Shown here: piece by piece, positions 53,560-62,620 of the stretch
Position numbering within the stretch: the stretch's first letter is position 1
Layout of the letters: each line of letters begins with the position of its first letter
Assembly: GCA_023393095.1 (NCBI GenBank)
Contig: JAEWMT010000101.1
Span: 1-64,000 of the forward strand
Direction of reading: 5' to 3'
Origin: Bacillota bacterium
Lineage (GTDB): Bacteria; Bacillota; Clostridia; Lachnospirales; Lachnospiraceae
DNA length: 64,000 bases
Notes under the pieces: generated by a model
The model's database searches: none
What the model was told of the DNA's origin: nothing
Seen by the model: the letters and a program-made list of their open reading frames with translations, nothing else
Program-made: the position numbers and the translations under genes

Positions 53560-53938
53560 AACATGGCATATAAAGAACCTAACATAATTCAATGCATGTA
53601 TGGTATTGCGGATAATAGCTTCATTAACACCGTTTCTGATTTCCATAGTGATGGAGTTCTGGTGGAGTATTACGGCTCTGGAGGAAGTACCTGTTTGGGA
53701 AATCTCTATAGATTCATTAGGAAAAGTAAGTGGACAATTGCCCAAGATAGATCAATCTTTTTTACTTATTTTATATCAGGAATATCACATACCATTCCTC
53801 TCAAACGTCTCAGCCAGTAATAGTAGGTATGGATATGTTAACTTTGTTATAATCACAGTATTGTTGGATGGTCATACCGCTACTTTGACAGTCTAAGATA
53901 AACTGTCTCCATTCGTCAGCTTTCTCAGAATATATCAT
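53560..53938 (-). pseudogene. Degenerate IS66-family orfA (TnpA-like) remnant
   Basis: On the minus strand a frame with a good ribosome site starts at 53938 and reads WRQFILDCQSSGMT, then stops after TITG; the next frame gives YYYWLRRLRG, and a third continues with NSITMEIRNGVNEA and TIHALNY. In order, these are the N-terminal, central and C-terminal parts of the IS66 accessory protein TnpA. At least two frameshifts and premature stops break it. No tnpB or tnpC gene adjoins. Confidence 0.75.
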
Positions 53939-54147
53939 AATAAAAACACCTCCAGATATAAATTCTCGCTAAAGTTAATGACTCTATACTTTAACTGTGT
54001 ATAGAGCCGTTCTCTCATGAAAACTCATATCTGCAAATATACCAAGTAATTTTGCGCTTACAAGGTAATTAAGAGAAATGCATTCGGATTAGAAACTTTA
54101 AGAACTTCAGAAATAGAATCCCATCCTTATTATATATACAAATCTAT
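53939..54147. other. Intergenic, no gene seen
   Basis: Region between the IS66 remnant and the terminator of the surface protein gene; no credible frame. Confidence 0.4.
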
Positions 54148-54187
54148 AAAAAGATTGCTGTCCGATTAGCGGACAGCAATCTTTATT
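54148..54187 (-). terminator. Terminator of the surface protein gene
   Basis: AAAGATTGCTGTCCG / CGGACAGCAATCTTT stem with a short loop; on the minus strand it is followed by TTTTTATAG. It lies about 90 bases after the stop codon at 54277. Confidence 0.85.
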
Positions 54188-54276
54188 TTATTAATAATAC
54201 ATTATTTACTTGATACTAATTTTAACTTTACGTTGCACATAATTTCTTAGTGCTACAAAGCCTTAATACCAATTTA

Positions 54277-56997
54277 TTATTGAACTTCGATAGTAATATT
54301 TGGATTGAATACATAGTTAAGTTTAACAGCTGGAGTCGCACCATTACTTGTAACGTAGTCAACTTCCGTAATTAATATTGACTGACCAGCTTTTAATTTT
54401 AACGTAGCAAAATCTAAAGTAGTAGCTTCTTTCTTAATATTTCCGTCATAGTAAACAATCTTTTGAATACCGAGAGTAGAGTCCGAAGTATTAATCTCAT
54501 CCTCATCACCTGATTTAAATTCATTTATATTAAATGTTAAAGCTTTGCTTACTGCTGAAATAAGTGCCTCATCATTTGCAGCTATATACTTAGTATTATC
54601 CAAGCTTTTCTTTGTACTATCAGTCACTACAATTGAGAAGCTTCCCAGATATTGATCTTTTTTCAAGTTCTTTGCAAGATTATCAGCTTTTGCTGTAAAT
54701 GTAAATGTATAAGTACCTTCTGATACATTAGCTACAGCTGTTGTGGTAGCATTATCTACAGCGATAATTTCACTAGAAGCAGTTGATACTAATTTTGCTT
54801 TTAAAGGATCTACATCTGATAGTAAAGTTCCATTAACAACAACTTTAATGTTGTAATCAGCTGTTGGATCAAGCTTTGCTACTCTAGCACCTTTTACGTT
54901 GAAACCATATACTGTGAAACCTATTTTCTGACCATAATTTGCATTAAGATCTACTTTAGATGTAGTAGCTTCTGCATTCCATCTAACTGCAGCTGTGTCA
55001 GAACCATCAACTACATTAATGCTAACAGTTACATCTTTATTTGTCTTAGCACCTGTAATATCTACATACTGAAGTGTAACTTTTAACATATAGAAACCAG
55101 GAGTAGCACCAGCTCCATTAATTGAAATAACATTCTTATTATATGATTTATCATCAGATTTAACTGTTCCATCAGTATTAACAGTTGGACATATAACAGT
55201 ACCAGATGCAAGTGTAGGTTTTACTAACCATAAAGATGTATCTGTAGCAAAATCACTAAGTATAGCGACTGTAGAAGTAACAGTTCCTGCATTAATTCCG
55301 CTTCCTAAATTATCTAATGTAGAGAAAGATACCTTAGTAGGAGCGCTGACAGCTGGATTTGTATTATCTACTGTAACCTCAGGTGTATCAACTGTAGCAG
55401 TTGCAAATGATCTCTTATCTACAACTGTTACATCAAATGATGTAATGGCTTTACCATCAGCATCCTTAACTACTACAGTTACTGTACCAGCTACTGATGC
55501 AACTAACTGCCATTCACCATTGGTTACCTTATTAATTGTTAATTTGCTTGTATCGCTTGATACATAAGAAAATTTAGCATCATTCCATGAATACTTATAA
55601 GCCGTATCGGTAGAATTAGCAATCTTATATCTAGCCTGGATTGAATAACCCTCATCCTTAACAGCTAATTTTAGATTACCTTTCCATTCAGAATCTTTAA
55701 TAGCTACTGTTGATCTATTAGGAGTTAATTCAAACTGTAATGTACTAACATCAATTGAGCCAGCAGCAAAAGCTGTAACTACTGCGGAATCTTCAGCAGT
55801 ATTAGTATTATATGTTTTTGCTGTTGAATCATAGTAACCATAGCTGAATTTAGCTGATACATCTGCAGTGTTTCCTGCAGCGTAGAGGCAAACACTATCT
55901 CCATATGCATATCCCTTTGTAGCTTCGCCACCATATGTAAATGATAAGAAATTAGCGAATACTGCATCACTATTACCATCGTAAATTGCAACGCCATCTG
56001 CATTTAATCCTAATACATGCTTACTCATTTTTTCTGGTGTATTATTGCCTACAGTAAAATCGCTAAACTGTATTGTCTTAACAAGAGATAAATCCTTCTT
56101 AGCTGCTGTGAAGGAGCCTTTCATTTCACCGTATACAAAATCATATTTTGCTTCAGTTGAAAGAGATGCAAATAAATCAATAGTTGCAACCTTACCTGTG
56201 GAATCTAAAGTTACAGTTTTAATTTTTTCAGCACCAGTGCTAACCTGCTTGTCACCGATAATAACGAATAATTTAGCGGTTGTAGCAGAAAGATCTGTTT
56301 TGCTCATGTTACTATCAAATGTAGCAACGATTGTATCGGTGTCTTTCTGAACAACACTCTTTAAGCTAGCCTTAACAGTTACTTTGTATGTATCAGTAGC
56401 TTTTACTTTAGAGCCGTCCTTAGCATTTGCAGTGATTGTATATTCACCAGCTGCTGTTGCCTTGAATACACCCTGGCTGCTAATTGTTGCATCTGTTGTT
56501 GCAGCACCATCTTTTTCAACAGTCCAGTATGTCTTGGATGTTGTTCCTGTTGTCTTGCCGCCGAATGTTTTGTAGGATCTGTTGAAATCATTCTCTGCAT
56601 CAACAGCAAGTGTGTCATTTGCAGGTTTGTTAGTAATAGTTAAAGTTTTGATGTTGTCTTTTACAGTAACTTTAGCGCTACTTGTATAAGTTTTCTTACC
56701 AGCTTTAACTTTTACAGTGATTTTAGCTGTACCAACAGCTACAGCTTTTGTTAAGCCGTTCTTGCTGTCTACGGTAGCAACCTTCTTGTTATCAGATGTC
56801 CATGTGTAGGTAGATCCTTTTACCTTGTTTACTACGCTGAAGTCATAGGACTTCGTCTCGCCAAGTGCTAATGTCTTTGATGTTGCATTGATCTTAGGTG
56901 TTGCAGCAGCAAAAGCACTTGCAGCAGGAGCGACTACGGATACGATCATCGCTAATGCCATAACGAAGGATAACTTCTTAAAGAAATTCTTCTTCAT
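54277..56997 (-). CDS. Large secreted Ig-like surface protein (S-layer-like)
   Basis: A 906-residue exported protein. Signal peptide MKKNFFKKLSFVMALAMIVS with AxA-type cleavage at about residue 30 (SAFAAA). A BIG2-type Ig-like domain at about residues 33-113 (TWTSDNKKVATVDSKNGL, GTAKITVKV), then further beta-rich modules with repeated Thr/Val/Asp/Ala. No SLH, LPXTG or choline-binding anchor is visible, and the C terminus ends FNPNITIEVQ. A strong promoter, long leader and GGAGG fit high expression, as for a cell-surface layer or adhesion protein. Confidence 0.8.
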   Translation of the reverse strand: MKKNFFKKLSFVMALAMIVSVVAPAASAFAAATPKINATSKTLALGETKSYDFSVVNKVKGSTYTWTSDNKKVATVDSKNGLTKAVAVGTAKITVKVKAGKKTYTSSAKVTVKDNIKTLTITNKPANDTLAVDAENDFNRSYKTFGGKTTGTTSKTYWTVEKDGAATTDATISSQGVFKATAAGEYTITANAKDGSKVKATDTYKVTVKASLKSVVQKDTDTIVATFDSNMSKTDLSATTAKLFVIIGDKQVSTGAEKIKTVTLDSTGKVATIDLFASLSTEAKYDFVYGEMKGSFTAAKKDLSLVKTIQFSDFTVGNNTPEKMSKHVLGLNADGVAIYDGNSDAVFANFLSFTYGGEATKGYAYGDSVCLYAAGNTADVSAKFSYGYYDSTAKTYNTNTAEDSAVVTAFAAGSIDVSTLQFELTPNRSTVAIKDSEWKGNLKLAVKDEGYSIQARYKIANSTDTAYKYSWNDAKFSYVSSDTSKLTINKVTNGEWQLVASVAGTVTVVVKDADGKAITSFDVTVVDKRSFATATVDTPEVTVDNTNPAVSAPTKVSFSTLDNLGSGINAGTVTSTVAILSDFATDTSLWLVKPTLASGTVICPTVNTDGTVKSDDKSYNKNVISINGAGATPGFYMLKVTLQYVDITGAKTNKDVTVSINVVDGSDTAAVRWNAEATTSKVDLNANYGQKIGFTVYGFNVKGARVAKLDPTADYNIKVVVNGTLLSDVDPLKAKLVSTASSEIIAVDNATTTAVANVSEGTYTFTFTAKADNLAKNLKKDQYLGSFSIVVTDSTKKSLDNTKYIAANDEALISAVSKALTFNINEFKSGDEDEINTSDSTLGIQKIVYYDGNIKKEATTLDFATLKLKAGQSILITEVDYVTSNGATPAVKLNYVFNPNITIEVQ

Positions 56998-57123
56998 ATT
57001 CTTACTTCCTCCTTAAAATATATGGTTTGGTATTATATTGCGCGTCCTTTTTTATTTCACGAAGTTTATTACCCCGCAAAAACAGAAAGGTTCGCCTTAA
57101 TATAATCTTCCAACAACAAGATG

Positions 57124-57152
57124 ATTATAACAATAAAGGAAAAAAAGGTCAA
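57124..57152 (-). promoter_or_regulatory. Promoter of the surface protein gene
   Basis: TTGACC and TATAAT with a 17-base spacer on the minus strand, giving a 5' leader of about 120 bases with AAGGAGG near its end. Confidence 0.7.
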
Positions 57153-57433
57153 GTCTTTTATCCGCATAATTTGGATAATTTACCAGTTGTCAAATCCTTG
57201 GAATTGCTGTACTTATCTGCGTTTGGTTGATTATATTCTTAGTCAATATGCTCTCTCGGGTTACCCCCCTATGTAGACGATTCACCACATATCAGACTGT
57301 TTGATAACAGATGTAGAATAGGATGTGACATCATCTATTACTATGCCTTCTATGTGGATCCTGCCTTTTGCCTTGACTATGAGTATAATATGCACTTTGG
57401 TTGTGTCAGATTTATGTCACGCGTTTGTCACAA
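57153..57433. other. Intergenic, no gene seen
   Basis: Between the surface protein promoter and the thrC stop codon. AT-rich; no credible reading frame or strong hairpin. Confidence 0.4.
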
Positions 57434-58924
57434 TTAGATTATTTTCAATACATTCTCAACCGTGGATTGCATTTCATTAATATTACATACTTTGGTATGC
57501 AGAACCGGTGCTGTCCTAAGCTCTTCAACAGCCTTTGGAATCTCTGTCTTGGATACTTTCTTCAACATCAAAGCCTGTTCATAATCATCCTCAGGAACGT
57601 CCTCCATATGAAGGGCACCAAGAACACTGTTCGCAAATTTGTATGGGCTTGCAGTAGATACGATAACTGTCTTTGTCTCATCTTTACTATTGTTTATTAA
57701 TTTACGATAAACGCTTGCTGCTACGGCTGTATGAGTATCCATGATGTAATCATTCTCGCGATATTCTCTGTCAATTGCTTCCCCTGTCTCCTGCTCGGTA
57801 GCCCATCCTCCGATAAAATCCTTCAGCTTAGCTTTCATACTGTCAGTTATCTCATAGGAGCCGTTATTCGATAATGCTTTCATAAACTGTGCAGTCTTCT
57901 CAGAATCATTATCAGCGATATGATAGATCAGACGTTCCAAGTTACTGGATACCAGAATATCCATAGAAGGTGATTGTGTTAAGATAAATTCACGGTTCTT
58001 ATCATAACGTCCAGTCTCAAAGAAATCAAAAAGTACTTTATTTTCATTGGAAGCACAGATCAGCTTATTGATTGGTAATCCCAGACATTTTGCATAATAT
58101 GCGGCCAGTATATTGCCAAAGTTACCGGTGGGTACTACAAAGTTAATTGTCTCACCCTCTGATATCTGTTTCTTCTTATATAAGGAGACATAGGAATGAA
58201 CATAATATACAATTTGCGGTACTAATCTTCCGATATTGATAGAATTCGCCGAGGAGAACAGATATCCTGATTTTTTAAGGCGTTCGCCGAGCTCTTTATT
58301 GTTAAACATCATCTTGACACCGGTCTGAGCATCATCAAAATTACCACGAATTCCGATGACATTGGTGTTAGCACCTTTTTGTGTGACCATCTGTTTCTCC
58401 TGAATACTGCTTACGCCGTCCTTCGGGTAGAATACGATAATCTTTGTTCCTTCTACATCTGCAAAGCCAGCCAAAGCAGCCTTACCGGTATCGCCGGAGG
58501 TAGCGGTCAGAATTACGATATCCTCCTGCACATTATTCTTCTTTGCTGCTTTCGTTAGAAGATGAGGTAATATAGATAATGCCATATCCTTAAAAGCGAT
58601 CGTAGCTCCGTGGAATAATTCTAAATAAAATGTCTGACCTACTTGCTTTAGCGGGGCTATCTCAGGTGTATCAAACTTGGCGTCATATGCTTTATTGATA
58701 CAATCCTTCAATTCCTCCTCGGTATAGTCAGTCAGAAATAACTTCATTACTTCATAGGCCAGTCCACGATAATCAAGCTTAGAAAGCTCTTCTATTGATT
58801 TCGTAAGAACCGGTATTGTTTCCGGAACAAATAATCCTCCATCCGAAGATAATCCCTGTAGCACAGCTTGGGAAGCTGTTACCCTGTTATTAGAGTCCCT
58901 TGTGCTCCTGTACATTAGGTTCAT
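57434..58924 (-). CDS. thrC: Threonine synthase
   Basis: A 496-residue PLP enzyme converting O-phosphohomoserine to threonine. The lysine that binds PLP is K112 in AFKDMALS, and LTATSGDTGKAALAGF is the phosphate-binding region of the family. N-terminal MYRSTRDSNNRVTASQAVLQG is typical of the longer type of threonine synthase. Start at 58924 has AGGGG about 11 bases upstream; an ATG four codons later is the alternative. Single gene; length normal for this class. Confidence 0.96.
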   Translation of the reverse strand: MNLMYRSTRDSNNRVTASQAVLQGLSSDGGLFVPETIPVLTKSIEELSKLDYRGLAYEVMKLFLTDYTEEELKDCINKAYDAKFDTPEIAPLKQVGQTFYLELFHGATIAFKDMALSILPHLLTKAAKKNNVQEDIVILTATSGDTGKAALAGFADVEGTKIIVFYPKDGVSSIQEKQMVTQKGANTNVIGIRGNFDDAQTGVKMMFNNKELGERLKKSGYLFSSANSINIGRLVPQIVYYVHSYVSLYKKKQISEGETINFVVPTGNFGNILAAYYAKCLGLPINKLICASNENKVLFDFFETGRYDKNREFILTQSPSMDILVSSNLERLIYHIADNDSEKTAQFMKALSNNGSYEITDSMKAKLKDFIGGWATEQETGEAIDREYRENDYIMDTHTAVAASVYRKLINNSKDETKTVIVSTASPYKFANSVLGALHMEDVPEDDYEQALMLKKVSKTEIPKAVEELRTAPVLHTKVCNINEMQSTVENVLKII

Positions 58925-59018
58925 AACAATTCAATCCCCTTTTCTTTGATTTCACTTTGCCTTTTGGTAGGCAAGTTTCATGTATTATAACATGACTAAT
59001 ACTTTGGATACAATACTT

Positions 59019-59972
59019 CTATTTATTTTTGTAGAATTCGTGTCCTCCGTGCCTGAACAGCCTGTCCAGCTTCGTATCAAACCATCTCATCTTTGCTGCA
59101 GTTGTCCTAGCTCTTGCTACAAAATATAATGCACCTTGAGAATAATCTTCCCCTTTTAATGCTCTTCTCACAGCTTCTTTGGTAGCACTAGAAACTCTTA
59201 CAGACCAATATTTCTTATTACCGACCGGTGAAAATTGATATCTTCCATCTTTTTGCTGAAAGATAACCCCTTTAATGCTATCGGGGAATTTTTTGCTGGT
59301 AACCCGGTTCATTATGACATTTGCAATCAATATCTTCCCTCTCATATCTTCTCCGCCGGCCTCGGCCTGAACAATCCGCTCCAGCATCGCTACTTCATTG
59401 TCTACGATGTTGCTGTATCTTGTACCTAGAGTTGCACGAGCGGATGCATTTGAATTTCTGGATTTCTCTTTTTTCTCTTTTAATTTCTGATCAGCCTCTT
59501 TTACAATATCCAGACTGCCCATCTTTCGTATCAGCCTATCAAAGGTATCCTCATCCATTGCATTGCCTAAGAGCCATACGGTATCTGTACCGTCCGTTGT
59601 ATCCAAATTATTTATCAATGGATTTACTGGTATCCTAGAGGTTGAACCAGCCATTACATGTTCTGATACGGTCATTCCCGTATCAACAAATGCTGTATTG
59701 GTAAGTCCGTATGGATTTACCAACGAAATATTCGTAAGCTGAGCTGTAACTTCATTAGCATCATCCTGATACAGCTTACTGTTTAATGTGTTCTGCGTCT
59801 CTTCCTGAGTATTTTCACTTATCCCCGCTGCTGAAGATCGGATGTTATAAAACATATCAGATCCCAGTATCATCATTAAAGCAGATAAGACATATGCAAT
59901 AAAAATCATGATATAACCATGTTGACTTTCATGCATCTTTCTCTTTTGAAGAAACGAATATATTATAGACAT
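59019..59972 (-). CDS. SleB-family cell wall hydrolase
   Basis: A 317-residue protein with an N-terminal membrane helix at about residues 21-41, a linker, and a C-terminal Hydrolase_2 (SleB-like) domain from about residue 200: LERIVQAEAGGEDMRGKILIANV with the catalytic Glu, VIFQQKDGRYQFSPV, and ALYFVARARTTAAKM. Such domains hydrolyse cortex peptidoglycan in germination; the protein lacks an obvious N-terminal peptidoglycan-binding domain. AGAGG seven bases before the ATG. Single gene. Confidence 0.88.
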   Translation of the reverse strand: MSIIYSFLQKRKMHESQHGYIMIFIAYVLSALMMILGSDMFYNIRSSAAGISENTQEETQNTLNSKLYQDDANEVTAQLTNISLVNPYGLTNTAFVDTGMTVSEHVMAGSTSRIPVNPLINNLDTTDGTDTVWLLGNAMDEDTFDRLIRKMGSLDIVKEADQKLKEKKEKSRNSNASARATLGTRYSNIVDNEVAMLERIVQAEAGGEDMRGKILIANVIMNRVTSKKFPDSIKGVIFQQKDGRYQFSPVGNKKYWSVRVSSATKEAVRRALKGEDYSQGALYFVARARTTAAKMRWFDTKLDRLFRHGGHEFYKNK

Positions 59973-60399
59973 ACTCTTTCCTCTCTTTGCATTTTTTTAC
60001 AATAGTGTTTTCCAATTAGTTACTGCTTTGGAAACAACTATCATGGATTATATTTAAGTGTAATTTTTGTGTCAATATCATAAGCACATTTTCGTTATAT
60101 GACACGATATATGATTTCCACATTTTGTATTATCGTGTGATATATACCAATTATTAAACCTTAAACATAATGTTATTGCATCAATATGCACAAGATAATT
60201 TTAACAAATTATTAAGCACATATTAAATATTTTACGCTAGTATATAGAAAAATATTCATATTCTACCATATTAGTATTAAAATAATTGAAAATAGGCACA
60301 TTCTACAGTGATATCACTTAATAATTTATTAATATTTTACAGTGCATAATTTGTCTCATTGCAGTATCTTACTGATTCTGATATATTGAAAATATGATT
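59973..60399. other. Very AT-rich intergenic region
   Basis: About 430 bases with homopolymer runs and no credible gene. It holds the promoter of the SleB-like gene and probably that of the AP2-domain gene. Confidence 0.5.
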
Positions 60400-60488
60400 A
60401 GGACTGTCATAAATCAGTTCTATATATAGCAAAGAATCTGCATGCCTATATATATATTGATTTATTTTATAGATGACTTATGACACCC
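60400..60488. repeat. Hairpin element, copy D (internally deleted)
   Basis: TGTCATAAATCAG near the left end pairs with the right end TGACTTATGACACCC. The inner sequence is shorter than in the other copies. It lies 50 bases before the AP2-domain gene. Confidence 0.55.
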
Positions 60489-60543
60489 AGATAAATGATT
60501 AAAATACTAACGAATCAACCTAAATACAACGGAGGAAAGAAGG

Positions 60544-61350
60544 ATGTTACCGGGAGCATATAGAGCTGTCAAGAAAAATGGTCAAGAATATTACAGAGCC
60601 AGCATCACTTTTCATGGGAAGCATATCAGCCTTGGAAGCTATGAAGAGGAGAGGGACGCTAATGAAGCTTACAGCCTTTGTGTCGAACTTCTTTCTAACA
60701 ATTGTGTATGGACCATTGATGATTATCCTCCAGATTGTGTCCTGTCCTTTGATAAGTGGGTTGTATTGATTAATTATAGGGACAACCATATTTATTTTAA
60801 AAACCCAATTTATTTAAAAAAACGATTCTTTCTATATTATATTGACCGGTTAACCTGCTTGAAATTCGATGTGGACGATCTATTTTATTACGCTAATCAT
60901 AAAATCATGAAACGGGGCGGTCATTACTTTGTATCCGATTATGGGATGCAGGTTAATATAGCGTCACGATATGGAATTAAAAATTTTGCTGTCTTGGGAA
61001 GGGATTACAGGTTCATCAATGGTGATGATAAGGATTACAGCTATCATAATATCGAAATAATTAATCATTATCATGGGGTTACCAAGGTATTTCATAAGGG
61101 CAACCCTCTCTATCTTACTAAAATACATATTAACGGCGATTATGTGATCGGACGTTACCAGACTGAAACAGAAGCAGCGATTGCCTATAACAAAGCTGCA
61201 CTGATCTTAAAAAACCACGGTTTAGCAAAAAAATTTCCCCAAAACTTCATTGAGGGAATTAATGAGATAACCTATGCAGCCATATTTCAGAAATTGAGAA
61301 TTTCAAAAAAATTTCTTGTATATGCTGAAGCAATCTGCGCGGATCATTAG
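60544..61350 (+). CDS. AP2-domain protein
   Basis: A 268-residue protein with two AP2/ERF-like DNA-binding folds: residues about 5-45 (YRAVKKNGQEYYRASITFHG, GSYEEERDANEAY) and about 183-230 (YVIGRYQTETEAAIAYNKAA). Bacterial AP2 domains are mostly known from homing endonucleases with HNH motifs; the middle region here (about 60-180) is beta-rich, contains HNIEIINHYHG, and shows no clear catalytic HNH triad. GGAGG eight bases before the ATG. It is flanked by copies D and B of one hairpin family. Function unknown; DNA binding inferred. Confidence 0.7.
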   Translation: MLPGAYRAVKKNGQEYYRASITFHGKHISLGSYEEERDANEAYSLCVELLSNNCVWTIDDYPPDCVLSFDKWVVLINYRDNHIYFKNPIYLKKRFFLYYIDRLTCLKFDVDDLFYYANHKIMKRGGHYFVSDYGMQVNIASRYGIKNFAVLGRDYRFINGDDKDYSYHNIEIINHYHGVTKVFHKGNPLYLTKIHINGDYVIGRYQTETEAAIAYNKAALILKNHGLAKKFPQNFIEGINEITYAAIFQKLRISKKFLVYAEAICADH

Positions 61351-61362
61351 GTGATACCCATT

Positions 61363-61605
61363 GGGTGCTATAAGTCATACATAAGGTAAACCAATGAATA
61401 TGTGTGCAGATATATTCATATGATGAAGACCGTCTGAAAGCGGTTGCCTTTTCTTTCGTTTAAGACTCAGTAAAATGTGAGCAGCTGCGAGCATTTTATA
61501 TTTCTGAGGCTTAATAAGAAAGATACCGCTTGATGGAAAGGCGAGTCATATGAATATATCTGCACATATATTCATCTCTTTACATAAATCTGACTTATAG
61601 TACCC
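61363..61605. repeat. Hairpin element, copy B, after the AP2 gene
   Basis: Outer ends GGGTGCTATAAGTCA and TGACTTATAGTACCC pair, and the inside (61393..61575) matches copy A at 31209..31392 nearly throughout, including the GCAGCTGCGAGC centre. Confidence 0.85.
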
Positions 61606-61730
61606 AAGCCAATATGCATTTAATAATCCAATTTATTAACAATATTTTAATTTTTTGAAAAAAACTACCTTTTTTGAAATATTGTGGTATAATATGTTTA
61701 TATTTTTTCTTCTTCCGTTATCATAGTTCG

Positions 61731-61816
61731 CAAATTGAAGCCATCGGTTAATACCGCAAGCCTGATATACTTTCAAAGTGTATTTGCTTGTTTGGGAAAA
61801 TCGGTGGCTCAATTTG
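61731..61816 (+). ncRNA. Long stem-loop upstream of rnpB, unclassified
   Basis: CAAATTGAAGCCATCGGTT pairs with AATCGGTGGCTCAATTTG (with two G-U pairs and one bulge), and CAAGC / GCTTG pair inside. It follows a TATAAT box at 61689 and lies just before the rnpB promoter. It may be part of a longer rnpB transcript or an independent small RNA. Confidence 0.4.
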
Positions 61817-61835
61817 TATTGCCAATCAATTCAGA

Positions 61836-61864
61836 TTTACAATTATTCGATACCGTGGTAGAAT
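61836..61864 (+). promoter_or_regulatory. rnpB promoter
   Basis: TTTACA and TAGAAT with a 17-base spacer, directly before the RNase P RNA. Confidence 0.65.
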
Positions 61865-61872
61865 ACAATATG

Positions 61873-62229
61873 TGAGTAGCACAGATGGTCGCGCCTATTA
61901 ATAGGTGAGGAAAGTCCGGGCTTCATAGGGCAGGGTGCCGGATAACGTCCGGTGGAGGCGACTCCAAGGCTAGTGCAACAGAAATATACCGCCAAATTAA
62001 TTTGGTAAGGATGGAAAGGTGGCTTAAGAGACCACCGCACTGCTGGTAACAGCAGTGGCTATGTAAACCCCACTCGAAGCAAGACCGAACATAAAGCGAT
62101 ACGGCTGCCCGCCGTGCTTTAGGGTTGGTCGCGTAGTATCTGCGAAAGCGGATACTTGAGCTGTATGGTAACATGCAGTCAAGATAGATGACCATTAGAT
62201 ACAGAACCCGGCTTACAGTGCTGCTCATA
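61873..62229 (+). ncRNA. rnpB: RNase P RNA (class A-like)
   Basis: The universal cores are present: GAGGAAAGTCCGGGCT, then CTGGTAACAGCAG, CACTCGAAGC-type linker, AAGATAGATGACCATT and GACAGAACCCGGCTTA-type ACAGAACCCGGCTTA near the 3' end. Length of about 355 bases fits bacterial RNase P RNA, the catalytic RNA that matures tRNA 5' ends. It has its own promoter upstream. The exact ends are estimated from the conserved pairing. Confidence 0.95.
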
Positions 62230-62398
62230 CAAGCAAGACCAAGATTATAGATCTTTCGACAATATGTAAACATTAAGATTATAATAAAGTCAATACAAAA
62301 AATGTTGGATATGTTAGCTGATGTGCCCACACAAAATTAGATTTAGGTCTAACTTTTAGGGGTCAGTTCAAACACATTCCAACATTTTATTTTTATGA

Positions 62399-62561
62399 TA
62401 TCGGCGAAACTCATAAATTATAGATATTGTATCCAAGCAAATACTATTTCAGAGCGAAAGTTAAGTGTTAAAACACTTGGCCCGAAGGAAGCGTTGGAGC
62501 GGAGAACTATGTATCTGCTGTATATACAATTACAAAAACTATATCGTTTCGCAATCACCTA
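62399..62561. repeat. MITE-like element, copy 2
   Basis: Contains GCGAAACTCATAAATTATAG, CCCGAAGGAAGCGTTGGAGC and the right end CGTTTCGCAATCACCTA, as in 47798..47950. The left terminal repeat is degraded. Confidence 0.75.
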
Positions 62562-62620
62562 AATTATAATAATAAAACTCATTTATAACCCAACTCCCCC
62601 AGTACGATGTATAACGCTAA

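Noticed and set aside
53491..53820. 109-codon plus-strand frame
   Set aside because: It is the complement of the degenerate IS66 orfA and has no ribosome site.
61843..62330. Minus-strand frames of 65 and 135 codons
   Set aside because: They run antisense through the RNase P RNA gene and have no ribosome site.
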